The notes beneath the pieces were generated by a model. The model was not told where the DNA came from. It saw nothing but the letters and a program-made list of their open reading frames with translations, and did no database searches. From Pseudomonas paralactis (GTDB lineage: Bacteria; Pseudomonadota; Gammaproteobacteria; Pseudomonadales; Pseudomonadaceae), in contig NZ_JYLN01000003.1 in assembly GCF_001439735.1 (NCBI RefSeq), forward strand, positions 248,001-312,000: DNA of 64,000 bases, read 5' to 3'. Below are positions 28,040-37,769 of this stretch, piece after piece. A program made the position numbers and the translations under genes. Numbering within the stretch: position 1 is the first letter of the stretch; each line of letters begins with the position of its first letter.

Positions 28040-31000
28040 AGGCGTTTTTCAGTTTCATGATTCGCTGGGTGATCCCCGTACTGGGCCTGATTGCCCTGAG
28101 CCTGATCATCTGGTTTGTCGGGCCGTTGCTCGACGTGTTGATGCCCGAGGGGCGACGTTGGGCGCTGATCATCCTGGTATTTGCGCTGTGGCTTGCCTAC
28201 CGGGTGTTGCGCATCATCCAGGCCCGCCGTCAGGCCGCCGAAGTGATGCGCAGCCTGGCCGCCGAAACCCCGGCTGATCCCAACAGTGTTGCCACTGCCG
28301 AAGAGTTGTCGACCTTGCGCCAGCGCATGGACGAAGCCCTGACGCTGCTGAAAAAAGCCAAGCTCGGCGGTGACGAACGCCGCAACCTTTACGAGCTGCC
28401 GTGGTACGTGATTATCGGCCCGCCGGGCTCGGGCAAGACCACCGCGCTGGTCAATTCCGGGCTGCATTTTCCGCTGGCGGCGCAGTTGGGCGCCGGTGCC
28501 GTGCGCGGCGTCGGTGGTACGCGTAACTGCGACTGGTGGTTTACCGATCAGGCCGTGTTGCTCGACACCGCGGGCCGCTACACCACCCAGGACAGCAACT
28601 CGACGGTGGATAAGGCCGCCTGGCTGGGCTTTCTCGACCTGCTGAAAAAGCAGCGCTCGCGCCGGCCCATCGACGGTGCGTTTATCGCCATCAGCCTGTC
28701 GGATTTGCTGCTGGGCACCGATGCCGAGCGCGCCGCCCATGCCGCTGCGATTCGTCTGCGTATCCAGGAGCTGTACACCCAGTTGGGCGTGCGTTTCCCC
28801 ATCTACCTGATGCTGACCAAGCTCGACCTGGTGCCGGGCTTTATGGAGTTCTTCGACAACCTGAGCAAGGAAGAGCGCGCCCAGGTGTGGGGCATGACCT
28901 TTGCCCTGGACGACGGCAAAAACAGCGACAGCCCGCTGGCGCACCTGCAAAGCGAATTTGCGGGCCTGGAGCAGCGTCTCAACGAACGCCTGGTCGAGCG
29001 CTTGCAACAGGAACGCGACCCGGCACGACGCGACCTGATCTACGGCTTCCCGCAGCAGTTCGGCGCGTTGAAAGACTGCCTGCAAAGCTTCCTGGAAGGG
29101 GTGTTCAAGCCCAACGCCTTTGAAGAGCGCGTGTTGCTGCGTGGCGTGTATTTCACCAGCGGCACCCAGGAAGGCAGCCCGATTGACCGCCTGATCGGCG
29201 CCATGGCCCAGAGCATGAACCTGGACCGCCAGCACCTGGCGCGCCAGAGCGGTACCGGGCGCAGTTACTTCATTGAAAAGCTCTTCACCGCCGTGGCCTT
29301 TGCCGAACGTGGTTTGGTGGGGGTGAACCCGAAAGTCGAACGGCGCCGCAAGTGGATTGCACGCGGTGTGCTGGCGGCTACCGTCGCGCTGGTGGTGGTG
29401 GTCAGTAGCCTGTGGTGGGTGAGTTATCGCGCCAATCAGGCGTATATCGCTCAGGTCGATCAGAAGGTCGCGCCCCTGGGCCAGACTGTGCAGAACCTGA
29501 GCCCGGCCCAACGGGAAGTGCTCGCGGTGCTGCCACTGCTCAATGCGGTGAAGAACCTGGCGGGGGATTCGCCGAGCTGGTCCGAAGGGCTTGGGCTGTA
29601 TCAGGGCGATATGCTCGAAGCCGAGTCGGCGAGTGTCTACCGCAAGCTGTTGATCGCCGTGTTCGCGCCACGCCTGGTGACGCGCATCGAAGAGCAACTG
29701 CACGGTGGCGGTAACTCCGACTTCCTCTACGAGGGCCTCAAGGCCTACTTGATGCTCGCCGACACCGAGCATTATGACCCGGACTTTATCAAGGCCTGGA
29801 TCGCACTGGACTGGGACCGCAACCTGCCCCGCGACCTGCCGGCCGATCAGCGCCAGGCCCTGGCCGGGCACTTGCAGGCGTTATTTGAGCGCCACCCGCC
29901 AAGCGCCCGCCTGGACCCACGTCTGATCGATGACCTGCGGCGCCAGTTGCAGCAACTGCCGGTGGCCCAGCGCGTGTACGACCGGGTCAAACGCCAGAAA
30001 CTGCCCGATGGCATCCCCGACTTTCGCCTCAACGAAGCCGCCGGCCGCGACGCGGCGCTGGTGTTCAGCCGCAAGAGCGGCAAACCGTTGGGTGAGCCGT
30101 TGAGTGGTTTCTTCACTGCCAAGGGCTATCGTCAGGCGTTCCTGCTGAGCAGCCTGAATCAGACCGGCACCCTGGCCGAGGAACAATGGGTGCTGGGCCA
30201 TGAACAGGCCGATCAGCAGAACGTGGTAAGCCTGGCCGCAGATGTGCGCCGCCTGTATTTCCAGGACTACCAGCGCCAGTGGGACGCGTTGCTCGCCGAC
30301 ATCGACTTCGTGCCGATCACCAGCGTGGCCCAGGCTGCCGACGTGCTGCGGGTGATTTCCGGCCCGACCTCGCCGCTGAAAAAACTGCTGGTGGCGGTCG
30401 CCAGGGAAACCGATCTGCAAGCCGAAGAGCGCCAGTTGGCGGCCAAGGGTGTACCGGTGGAAGGTGGCGTCGACAAGCTCAAAGAGCGCCTTGGCAGCTT
30501 GCTTGGCCAGGAGCAACCGACGGCGAATGCCCCGGCGGCGTCGGAGGATCCGGTGACCGCGCACTTTGCCGAACTCAACAGCATCGTCAGCAAAAACGAA
30601 GGCGAACCGGCGGCCATCGACGGCCTGCTCTCGGACATGAATGCGCTGTATGTGCAGGTCAGCGCCATGGTCGGCGCCAGCGGTGATGCACTGCTCGGCG
30701 AGGCCAAGAACCAGGCGGCGGCTGCGGCCACGCGGGTCAGCCTGAATGCCGAGCGGCAGCCGCCGCTGGTGCAGGGCATGGTCAAGTCGGTGGTCAATTC
30801 CACCACCAACAGCATGATGGGCGGGGTACGCAACCAACTGAACGCGGCCTGGGTCAGCGAAGTGGTCAACGTGTATCGCCAGTCGTTGGCCGGTCGCTAC
30901 CCGATGTCGCCGGGCAGTGCGCGGGACGCCACCCTGGATGACTTCGGCCAGTTCTTCGGCGTGGGCGGGGTGATGGACAACTACTTCCGCAAATACCTGC

Positions 31001-31536
31001 AGCCGTATGTGGATACATCGGCACAGACCTGGCGCTGGCAACCGGGCGCGGCGCAGAAGCTGGGGATTGCCCCGGGCGTGCTGCAAACCTTCCAGCGGGC
31101 GGCGACAATTCGCGATGCGTTCTTCAGGTCCGGGGGCACCCAGCCCATCGTGCGTTTCGAGCTCAAGCCGGTGTCGATGGACCCGACCATCACCCAGTTT
31201 CTGCTTGACCTGGATGGCCAGCAGTTGAGCTACGACCACGGCCCGAGCCGCCCGGTGGCGATGCAATGGCCGAACCCCGGCAGCATCGGCGTGGTGCGTA
31301 TTTCCATCATGCCGCCGTCGGCCAGTGGTCGCTCCGGTATCACCCTGGACGGCCCGTGGGCCTGGTTCCGTCTGCTGGAGCAATCGGACCTCACCGCGGG
31401 CAATTCGCCGGACCGTTTCAACCTGCGCCTGCGGGTCGATGGTGCGAGCATCGCTTACGAGTTGCGCGCCAACAGTGCCTTCAACCCGTTCAGGAGCCGC
31501 GTGCTCAGCGGCTTCAGCCTGCCGGAGCGGCTATGA
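28036..31536 (+). CDS. tssM: TssM inner-membrane core protein
   Basis: A 1166-residue IcmF-family protein, the core of the membrane complex. Two membrane helices lie near 7-30 and 42-60, then a cytoplasmic NTPase domain with Walker A GPPGSGKTT (128-136) and LLDTAGRYTTQD near 175; a third helix lies near 434-455 and the rest is periplasmic. The intact Walker motif suggests ATP binding. The start is GTG overlapping the tssL stop (GTGA); the stop overlaps the tagF ATG. Confidence 0.97.
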   Translation: MKAFFSFMIRWVIPVLGLIALSLIIWFVGPLLDVLMPEGRRWALIILVFALWLAYRVLRIIQARRQAAEVMRSLAAETPADPNSVATAEELSTLRQRMDEALTLLKKAKLGGDERRNLYELPWYVIIGPPGSGKTTALVNSGLHFPLAAQLGAGAVRGVGGTRNCDWWFTDQAVLLDTAGRYTTQDSNSTVDKAAWLGFLDLLKKQRSRRPIDGAFIAISLSDLLLGTDAERAAHAAAIRLRIQELYTQLGVRFPIYLMLTKLDLVPGFMEFFDNLSKEERAQVWGMTFALDDGKNSDSPLAHLQSEFAGLEQRLNERLVERLQQERDPARRDLIYGFPQQFGALKDCLQSFLEGVFKPNAFEERVLLRGVYFTSGTQEGSPIDRLIGAMAQSMNLDRQHLARQSGTGRSYFIEKLFTAVAFAERGLVGVNPKVERRRKWIARGVLAATVALVVVVSSLWWVSYRANQAYIAQVDQKVAPLGQTVQNLSPAQREVLAVLPLLNAVKNLAGDSPSWSEGLGLYQGDMLEAESASVYRKLLIAVFAPRLVTRIEEQLHGGGNSDFLYEGLKAYLMLADTEHYDPDFIKAWIALDWDRNLPRDLPADQRQALAGHLQALFERHPPSARLDPRLIDDLRRQLQQLPVAQRVYDRVKRQKLPDGIPDFRLNEAAGRDAALVFSRKSGKPLGEPLSGFFTAKGYRQAFLLSSLNQTGTLAEEQWVLGHEQADQQNVVSLAADVRRLYFQDYQRQWDALLADIDFVPITSVAQAADVLRVISGPTSPLKKLLVAVARETDLQAEERQLAAKGVPVEGGVDKLKERLGSLLGQEQPTANAPAASEDPVTAHFAELNSIVSKNEGEPAAIDGLLSDMNALYVQVSAMVGASGDALLGEAKNQAAAAATRVSLNAERQPPLVQGMVKSVVNSTTNSMMGGVRNQLNAAWVSEVVNVYRQSLAGRYPMSPGSARDATLDDFGQFFGVGGVMDNYFRKYLQPYVDTSAQTWRWQPGAAQKLGIAPGVLQTFQRAATIRDAFFRSGGTQPIVRFELKPVSMDPTITQFLLDLDGQQLSYDHGPSRPVAMQWPNPGSIGVVRISIMPPSASGRSGITLDGPWAWFRLLEQSDLTAGNSPDRFNLRLRVDGASIAYELRANSAFNPFRSRVLSGFSLPERL

Positions 31537-32186
31537 CCATCCTGGGTTTTTACGGCAAGTTGGCCAGCCGCGGGGACTTTGTCAGCCGCGCCTTGCCCCA
31601 GAGTTTTATCGGGCCGTGGGACAGCTGGCTGGCGGCGGGTTTGCTCGCCAGCCAGAACAGCCTGGGCGGTGATTGGCTCAACGTGTACCTGGTCAGCCCG
31701 TTGTGGCGCTTTGTACTGGCGCCGGGCGTATGCGGGCCAGATGCGGCGGCGGGCGTGGTGATGCCGAGCATTGATCGGGTCGGGCGGTATTTTCCGCTGG
31801 CCGTGGTCACCTTGCTGGATCACGACACAAATCCTGCCTCCCTGGTGGGTGGGCCAGACACTTGGTTCGAGCAGGCCGAAGAGCTGTTGCTCAGCACCCT
31901 GGACAGCGGCGCTACCTTCGAAAGCTTCAACGCGGGCCTCGACGGCCTGGGCTTTGCGGTGAGTGAACCGCGCGCAGTCGATAGTCGTTTCGCCGGCCTG
32001 CAGCGCATGGCGGCCACCGCGCCCCATCAGCGCATGACTGCGCTGGCCGAACTGGCGTGCGAGGGCGCAAGCCTGTGGTGGGGCCGCGGTTCGCAACGTA
32101 TTTCCCCTGGTTTATTACGGTGCCAGGGCTTGCCTGCCGCCGACGATTTTGCGCAGTTTTTGCTCGGACAAGAGGGTGTGGTGTAG
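31533..32186 (+). CDS. tagF: TagF negative regulator
   Basis: A 217-residue TagF-like protein. It opens with ILGFYGKLASRGDFVSRALP and FIGPWDSWLAAGL, the TagF signature, followed by WRFVLAPGVCGPDAAAGVVMPSIDRVGRYFPLAVV. In P. aeruginosa TagF represses H1 firing after assembly by sequestering Fha. The ATG overlaps the tssM stop. The frame also runs open upstream inside tssM, but the family start is clear. Confidence 0.94.
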   Translation: MTILGFYGKLASRGDFVSRALPQSFIGPWDSWLAAGLLASQNSLGGDWLNVYLVSPLWRFVLAPGVCGPDAAAGVVMPSIDRVGRYFPLAVVTLLDHDTNPASLVGGPDTWFEQAEELLLSTLDSGATFESFNAGLDGLGFAVSEPRAVDSRFAGLQRMAATAPHQRMTALAELACEGASLWWGRGSQRISPGLLRCQGLPAADDFAQFLLGQEGVV

Positions 32187-32906
32187 ATGGGCGCGACGTA
32201 CAAATCCGCGAGCAAAAGCCATGTGGGCATGGTTCGCCAAGTCAACGAAGATGCCTTTCTGGACCTGCCGGAAAACCGCTTGTGGGTAGTGGCCGACGGC
32301 ATGGGCGGGCACGCGGCGGGGGACTATGTCAGCAGTTTGATCGTCGACAGCCTGCGCCATGTGCCGCTGGGCCGCTCCCTCGACGAATACACCGCGGCGC
32401 TGCGCAACGACCTGCTGCGCATCAACACCGTTGTGCGCGAAGAAACCGCCAACCGTGGCGTGACCATGATGGGCAGCACCGTGGTGGTATTCGCCGCGCG
32501 CGGCTTGCGCGGTGTGTGCCTGTGGGCCGGCGACAGTCGCCTGTATCGCCTGCGTGACGGCGTGCTCGAAAGCATCTCTCGCGACCACAGCTACGTGCAG
32601 GACCTGCAAGACAGCGGCCTGCTCAGCGAAGCCGACGCCCGCACCCATCCGCGCTCCAATATCGTCACCCGTGCTGTTGGCGTGGAAGCGCAACTGGACG
32701 TGGCGTCGGTCGAACTGTTGATCGCCCCCGGCGACAGCTACCTGTTGTGCAGCGACGGCCTGAACAAGACCGTCGAAGACCATGAGATCCGTGACGTGCT
32801 CAGCCATGACGCACCGGATGAAATCGTGCGCAGCCTGGTGCACCTGGGGCTCAATCGCGGCGCATCGGACAATATCACCACCCTCGTCGTGAAGGTCTCG
32901 TCATGA
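32187..32906 (+). CDS. pppA: PppA PP2C-type protein phosphatase
   Basis: A 239-residue phosphatase that reverses PpkA phosphorylation of Fha. PP2C metal motifs are visible: VRQVNEDAF (residue 12-20), VVADGMGGHAAGDYVS near 35, GSTVVV near 95, WAGDSRLYRLRDG near 112, CSDGLNKTVEDHEI near 190 and SDNITTLVV near the end. It starts directly after the tagF stop and overlaps ppkA by four bases. Confidence 0.96.
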   Translation: MGATYKSASKSHVGMVRQVNEDAFLDLPENRLWVVADGMGGHAAGDYVSSLIVDSLRHVPLGRSLDEYTAALRNDLLRINTVVREETANRGVTMMGSTVVVFAARGLRGVCLWAGDSRLYRLRDGVLESISRDHSYVQDLQDSGLLSEADARTHPRSNIVTRAVGVEAQLDVASVELLIAPGDSYLLCSDGLNKTVEDHEIRDVLSHDAPDEIVRSLVHLGLNRGASDNITTLVVKVSS

Positions 32907-35881
32907 ACATTGTCATTCCAGGTTATGACATCGAAGGCGAGATCGGCGAAGGCGCCATGGCCAGCGTGTACCTGGCGACCCAACGGTCGCTGGAGCGCAA
33001 GGTAGCGTTGAAGGTGATGGCGGCGGCGTTGGCAGCCGATCCGAGTTTCTGCGAGCGCTTCCTGCGCGAGGGCAAGACCCTGGCGCGCCTGTCGCACCCG
33101 CACACGGTGACCATCCATGACATCGGCAACGTCGGTGAGCTGTATTACATGGCCATGGAATACCTGCCCAACGGCACGCTCAAGGAGCGCATTGCCGCTG
33201 GCCTGACGCCGGAGCAGGGCGTGACGTTGATCCGCCAGATCGCCTCGGCGCTGGGTTATGCCCATGCCCAGGGGTTGGTGCACCGCGACGTCAAGCCGGC
33301 GAACATTCTGTTCCGCGCCGATGGCACCGCAGTACTGTCGGACTTTGGTATCGCCAAGTCGCTGGACGACCGCACCCAGTTCACCCAGGCCGGGTTCGCC
33401 GTGGGTACGCCGAGCTACATGAGCCCGGAGCAGGCGAGGGGCCAGGAGATCGATGGTCGCGCCGACCTCTACGCACTCGGCGTGGTGCTGTACGAAATAC
33501 TCGTCGGCACGCTGCCGTACAGCGGCACCGATGCGCTCTCCACCGCGCTGGCGCACTTGACTGAACCCTTGCCGGAATTGCCTGTGCATCACGGGCGCTA
33601 CCAGGGCGTGCTGCGCAAGTTGTTGGCCAAGGACCCGGCGCAGCGTTATCCGGATGCGGCAGCGCTGTTGTTGGCGCTGGATCAACTGCCGGCGGATGAA
33701 TCGGACGCCACGCTGGTACGGCCTTTGCCGATTCCACTGAGCTTTGATCTGGCGGGCATGACTCCCGTCACCCTCGACATTCCGACGGATAAACCGCAGC
33801 CGCAGCCAATAGTGCGCCAACCGGTGGTCACGCCGACGCAGCACAGCGCCCCGTCCGAGCAGCGCCGTGGGCCGGTATTGGCCTTGGCCGCCGTGGCGGT
33901 CGCGGTTGCGTTGGCCATTGGTGGCGCCAGCTACTGGTGGTTGAGCAGCAGCGATGAACCGGACCAGCCGCCAGCCGCCGTGGTGCCCAAGGTGACGCCA
34001 CCGTTGGCTGTCGCGGACGTGGGTGACGGTCAACGCCCCTTGCTGATGGCAGGCAAGAAGACCCTGTTCCAGCGCGTACTCAGCAAGCCCGGCGCCAAGC
34101 TTTCAACCGACGCGGGCAGTGCGCCAGGCAAAGCGTTGCCGGCGTTCTCCGTGCTTTACGTGTACCAGCGCAAGGAGGTTGATGGCAGCCCCTGGGTACG
34201 CGTCGGCGCTGCCACCGATGGGCGCAGCGACGGTTGGTTGCCGGCCTCCCAGGTCAGCGACTGGAAACAAAGCCTGGTGCTCAAGTTCACCGAACGCTCG
34301 GGGCGTGCGCCCGTGATGTTCCTGCGCCAGTTCGGCGAGGTAGAAAAACTGTTGGCCGATCCTGCTGCTGCGAAAAGCGCGTTGGCCAAGGCGCAGAGCA
34401 ATCGCGAGGACAACCAGCAAGTCCTGGCCCTTGAGCCGACCGCCAGCGCGGTGCCGCAAAACCAGTTCTACCTGCTGCCGATCTTCGACTCCAAAGAGAG
34501 CTTCGACGAAAACGGCCAGCCGGTGCAGTTGCTCAACGTGGCCTCCATCGACCCAGGCCGCAGCGCGGCTGCCAAACCGGCAACCCCGATGCTCAGTGCC
34601 AATGCCGATGCATTCCGCACCGCGGTGGTGCTGGTGGTGGATACCACGGTGTCGATGCAGCCGTACATCGACCAGATTCGCGATGTCGTGCATGAACTGC
34701 AAACCCGCATCGCCGAGCGCGGCGAATTGGACAGCGTCAGCTTCGGCCTGGTCGGTTTTCGTAGCAGCATCAAGAAAACCCCGGGCCTTGAGTATGTCGC
34801 CAAGACCCTGATCAGCCTCGATCAGGGGCGCGACCCGCAGCGCTTCCTCGACATGGCGCGCCAGGTCAAAGCCTCAACCGTCTCCAGCCACTCTTTCAAC
34901 GAAGACGCGTTTGCCGGGGTAATGCAGGCGGTGGATGGTATGGACTGGTCGGGATATGGCGGGCGCATCATCCTGCTGGTCACCGACGCGGGTGCGCTGC
35001 GCAAGAACGACCCGTTCGCCGCTACTCAGATGAACGAAGCCGAAGTGCGCCAGGCCGCACTCGGCAAGCAGATCAAGATCTACGCGCTGCACCTGCGCAC
35101 CGACGCCGACAAGAAAACCCACGCCGGGGCCGAGAGCCAGTACCGCATCCTCACCGCCGACGCCAACCCGCAGATCGGCGATCTGTATACGCCAGTGCCG
35201 GAAGGCGATGTGCGCAAACTGGGTGAGCGCGTGGATGAGATCGGTACGGTATTCGCCAACCTGGTGCATCAGGTGCGCAGCAACACGCCGCAACCGGTGC
35301 CGTTGCTCGGTTCGGCGCCAAGCCTGGCGGACAAATCCGCCGCAGTCGGCTATGCCATGCACATGGATTTCCTGGGGCGCAAAACCGCGAGCCAGGCGCC
35401 GCAACTGGTCAGCGCCTGGACCGCCGACCGCGACCTGACCAACCCAGCGCTGCCAGCGTTTCAGGTGTGCGTGATGCTGACCAAGCTGCAACTCAATGAC
35501 CTGCAACAGTCGCTGAAGCTGATCGTGGATGCGGCGCGCAAGACCCAAAGCTCGCCCAGGGATTTCTTCCAGGAAATCGCCAGCGCCTCGGCCTACATGA
35601 GCCGAGACCCGCAAGCTCTGCGCAAGGGCGGCAACCTGGCCGACGGCGGTTTGCTTGGCGAATACCTGGAGGGCCTGCCGTACCGCAGCAAGTCGCTGAA
35701 CATGACCCAGGATTTGTGGTTGTCGTTAAGCGTGGCCGAGCAGGAAGACTTTATCGACGAGCTGGATTCGAAAATCCGTCTGTATGAAACCTTCCATAAC
35801 GACGTGGCCAACTGGGTCCGTTTCGGCGATGCCGAACCGGGCGATGCGTTGTACCGCGTGCCGCTGTCGACGCTGCCGTAA
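32903..35881 (+). CDS. ppkA: PpkA Ser/Thr kinase with C-terminal vWA domain
   Basis: A 992-residue membrane kinase. The kinase domain (about 8-270) has GEGAMASVYLA, catalytic VHRDVKPANILF and DFGIAKS with the activation segment GTPSYMSPEQA. A membrane helix lies near 328-347. The periplasmic half has a von Willebrand A domain starting near residue 572 with the metal site VVDTTVSMQPYID near 580. Threonine phosphorylation of Fha by PpkA starts H1 secretion; TagQRST sense envelope damage upstream of it. The stop overlaps tagT by one base. Confidence 0.96.
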   Translation: MNIVIPGYDIEGEIGEGAMASVYLATQRSLERKVALKVMAAALAADPSFCERFLREGKTLARLSHPHTVTIHDIGNVGELYYMAMEYLPNGTLKERIAAGLTPEQGVTLIRQIASALGYAHAQGLVHRDVKPANILFRADGTAVLSDFGIAKSLDDRTQFTQAGFAVGTPSYMSPEQARGQEIDGRADLYALGVVLYEILVGTLPYSGTDALSTALAHLTEPLPELPVHHGRYQGVLRKLLAKDPAQRYPDAAALLLALDQLPADESDATLVRPLPIPLSFDLAGMTPVTLDIPTDKPQPQPIVRQPVVTPTQHSAPSEQRRGPVLALAAVAVAVALAIGGASYWWLSSSDEPDQPPAAVVPKVTPPLAVADVGDGQRPLLMAGKKTLFQRVLSKPGAKLSTDAGSAPGKALPAFSVLYVYQRKEVDGSPWVRVGAATDGRSDGWLPASQVSDWKQSLVLKFTERSGRAPVMFLRQFGEVEKLLADPAAAKSALAKAQSNREDNQQVLALEPTASAVPQNQFYLLPIFDSKESFDENGQPVQLLNVASIDPGRSAAAKPATPMLSANADAFRTAVVLVVDTTVSMQPYIDQIRDVVHELQTRIAERGELDSVSFGLVGFRSSIKKTPGLEYVAKTLISLDQGRDPQRFLDMARQVKASTVSSHSFNEDAFAGVMQAVDGMDWSGYGGRIILLVTDAGALRKNDPFAATQMNEAEVRQAALGKQIKIYALHLRTDADKKTHAGAESQYRILTADANPQIGDLYTPVPEGDVRKLGERVDEIGTVFANLVHQVRSNTPQPVPLLGSAPSLADKSAAVGYAMHMDFLGRKTASQAPQLVSAWTADRDLTNPALPAFQVCVMLTKLQLNDLQQSLKLIVDAARKTQSSPRDFFQEIASASAYMSRDPQALRKGGNLADGGLLGEYLEGLPYRSKSLNMTQDLWLSLSVAEQEDFIDELDSKIRLYETFHNDVANWVRFGDAEPGDALYRVPLSTLP

Positions 35882-36585
35882 TGTTGAGCCTGAGCGCGGT
35901 GCACAAGAGCCGGGGCGTCGGTAGCCAGCGCTACAGCCTGGTGATCCCGGCGTTGCACCTGCAAGCGGGTGAACAACTGGCGATTGTCGGCCCCAGTGGT
36001 TGCGGCAAAAGCACCTTGCTGGATCTGCTGGCGCTGGTATTGGCGCCGGATCAGATCGGCCAGTTTGCGTTCAACCAGCAGGACATTGGCGCGCTGTGGC
36101 GTGCCGACCGGCAATCCGTCCTGGCCACGTTGCGCAGCCGGCACCTGGGCTATGTGCCGCAAACCGGTGGGCTGCTGGGGTTTTTGGATGTGCGCGGCAA
36201 TATCGCTTTGTCCCGGCAATTGCTGGGCTTGAAGGACGACGGCAGCGTGGCGCGTCTGGCCGAGCAGTTGCAGGTCAGCGATCAGTTGGCCAAGCGCCCG
36301 GCGGCGTTGTCGGTGGGCCAGCGCCAGCGCGTGAGTTGCGCGCGAGCCTTGGCCCATGCCCCGCAACTGGTGCTGGCCGACGAGCCGACCGCTTCCCTCG
36401 ACCCGCTCAACGCCGAGCGAGTGATGCAAGCGCTGCTGGCCCAGGCCCGTGAACAGCGTGCGGCCTGTGTGATCGCCACCCATGACGAACCCCTGGCCCG
36501 CGCCAGTGGCTTGCAGGTGCGGCGTATCGGTTGCCGTCGCGATGCAGACGGCGGCATCACCGCAACCCTCGGGGAGGCGTGCTGA
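35881..36585 (+). CDS. tagT: TagT ABC transporter ATPase
   Basis: A 234-residue ATP-binding subunit. Walker A GPSGCGKST (residues 38-46), the Q-loop VPQTGG, signature LSVGQRQRVSCARA and Walker B LVLADEPTASLD are all present. Together with TagS it forms an ABC complex that relays outer-membrane signals from TagQ and TagR to PpkA. It starts on the ppkA stop (TAATG) and ends on the tagS start (TGATG). Confidence 0.94.
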   Translation: MLSLSAVHKSRGVGSQRYSLVIPALHLQAGEQLAIVGPSGCGKSTLLDLLALVLAPDQIGQFAFNQQDIGALWRADRQSVLATLRSRHLGYVPQTGGLLGFLDVRGNIALSRQLLGLKDDGSVARLAEQLQVSDQLAKRPAALSVGQRQRVSCARALAHAPQLVLADEPTASLDPLNAERVMQALLAQAREQRAACVIATHDEPLARASGLQVRRIGCRRDADGGITATLGEAC

Positions 36586-37769
36586 TGCGCATCGGTCTGC
36601 TTGCCTCACTCGCCTGGCAGGACTATCGCAACGACGGGTGGCTGTCGGCCTGTTCGGTGCTGGCGCTGGTGGCGGTTATCGCGCCGTTACTGGTGTTATT
36701 CGGCCTGAAATTTGGACTGGTCAGCAGTTTGACCGAACGCTTGGAGACCGATCCGGCCACCCGTGAAATTATCCCGTTGGGCGGTGGCCGGTTCAGCGCA
36801 GCGTTTATCGAGCAGTTGGGGCAGCGCAGCGATGTGGCGTTTGCTGTGCCGCGCACACGCCAGATTGCGGCAACGGCCCAGGTGGGCGCGCTGACCCTGG
36901 AAATGTTGCCAACCGCCGCCGGGGACCCGTTGTTGGCAGGCTTGCCGATGCCCCACGGTTTGGAGCAGATCGTGCTGAGCCATACCGCTGCTGAAAAGCT
37001 GGCGGCAAGGCCTGGTGACTGGCTGGAAACCAGCTTTGCGCGGCAGGTGGCAGGGCGTGTCGAGGCCCAGCGCACGCGGTTGCAAGTGCTGGCGGTGTTG
37101 CCGTTGGACGCCTTTGCTCGCGATGGACTGTTTACTGATTTGGCGTTGCTGGAAGCGGCGGAAGATTATCGCGATGGCCGTGCGGTGCCGGCGTTGCATT
37201 GGGACGGTGAGGTGGCGGGCGTGAGCGAACAGCGCATCTATCCGGCGTTTCGCCTGTATGCGCGCAGTCTCGGTGATGTGGAACCTTTGCGGGTGTATTT
37301 CGCTGCGCAGAACCTGCTGGTGTCGACCCAGGCGCACACCATCGCACAAGTGCAGTCGTTGAGCCGCAACCTGTCGATTGTGTTCTGGATCATCGCCGGG
37401 CTGGCTCTGGCGGGGGCCTTTGCGGCGATCTTTGCCGGCGCGTTGGCGGCCGTGGCGCGCAAGCGGCGGGAATTGTCAGTGTTGCGCCTGCTGGGGTTTT
37501 CCACCGGCGCGCTGTTGCTGTTTGTGCTGTTGCAGGCGTTATACAGCGCCAGCTTTGCGGGCCTGCTCAGTGTCGGGCTCTATGGCCTGGCAGAAGCAGG
37601 TTTGAATCAACTCTTCGTGCAGGTGCCGGGCGATTACGCCAGCCACCTTTTGGCGCGTCACTACGGCCTGGCCCTGGCTGCCGTGCTCGGCGTCAGCGCC
37701 GTGGCGGCGGCCTGTGGGGGTTGGCGGGTAGCGCGTATCCAGGCTTCTGAAGGAATCAGAGATGTATAA
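36585..37769 (+). CDS. tagS: TagS ABC transporter membrane subunit
   Basis: A 394-residue FtsX-type permease. One hydrophobic segment lies near 20-42 (ALVAVIAPLLVLFGLKFGL) and three more in the C-terminal third (IVFWIIAGLALAGAFAAIF, LLLFVLLQALYSASFAGLL and AVLGVSAVAAACGGW); the loop between is periplasmic. Start chosen at the ATG at 36585 after GGGGAGG. The tagR start lies inside its last codons. Confidence 0.93.
   Translation: MRIGLLASLAWQDYRNDGWLSACSVLALVAVIAPLLVLFGLKFGLVSSLTERLETDPATREIIPLGGGRFSAAFIEQLGQRSDVAFAVPRTRQIAATAQVGALTLEMLPTAAGDPLLAGLPMPHGLEQIVLSHTAAEKLAARPGDWLETSFARQVAGRVEAQRTRLQVLAVLPLDAFARDGLFTDLALLEAAEDYRDGRAVPALHWDGEVAGVSEQRIYPAFRLYARSLGDVEPLRVYFAAQNLLVSTQAHTIAQVQSLSRNLSIVFWIIAGLALAGAFAAIFAGALAAVARKRRELSVLRLLGFSTGALLLFVLLQALYSASFAGLLSVGLYGLAEAGLNQLFVQVPGDYASHLLARHYGLALAAVLGVSAVAAACGGWRVARIQASEGIRDV

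Noticed and set aside
27739..29871. A 710-codon open frame antisense to tssL/tssM
   Set aside because: Shadow of the TssM frame with low-complexity translation; tssL and tssM have clear domains on the other strand.
31266..31532. Upstream extension of the tagF frame inside tssM
   Set aside because: tagF has its family start at 31533 overlapping the tssM stop; the extension is the tssM shadow.
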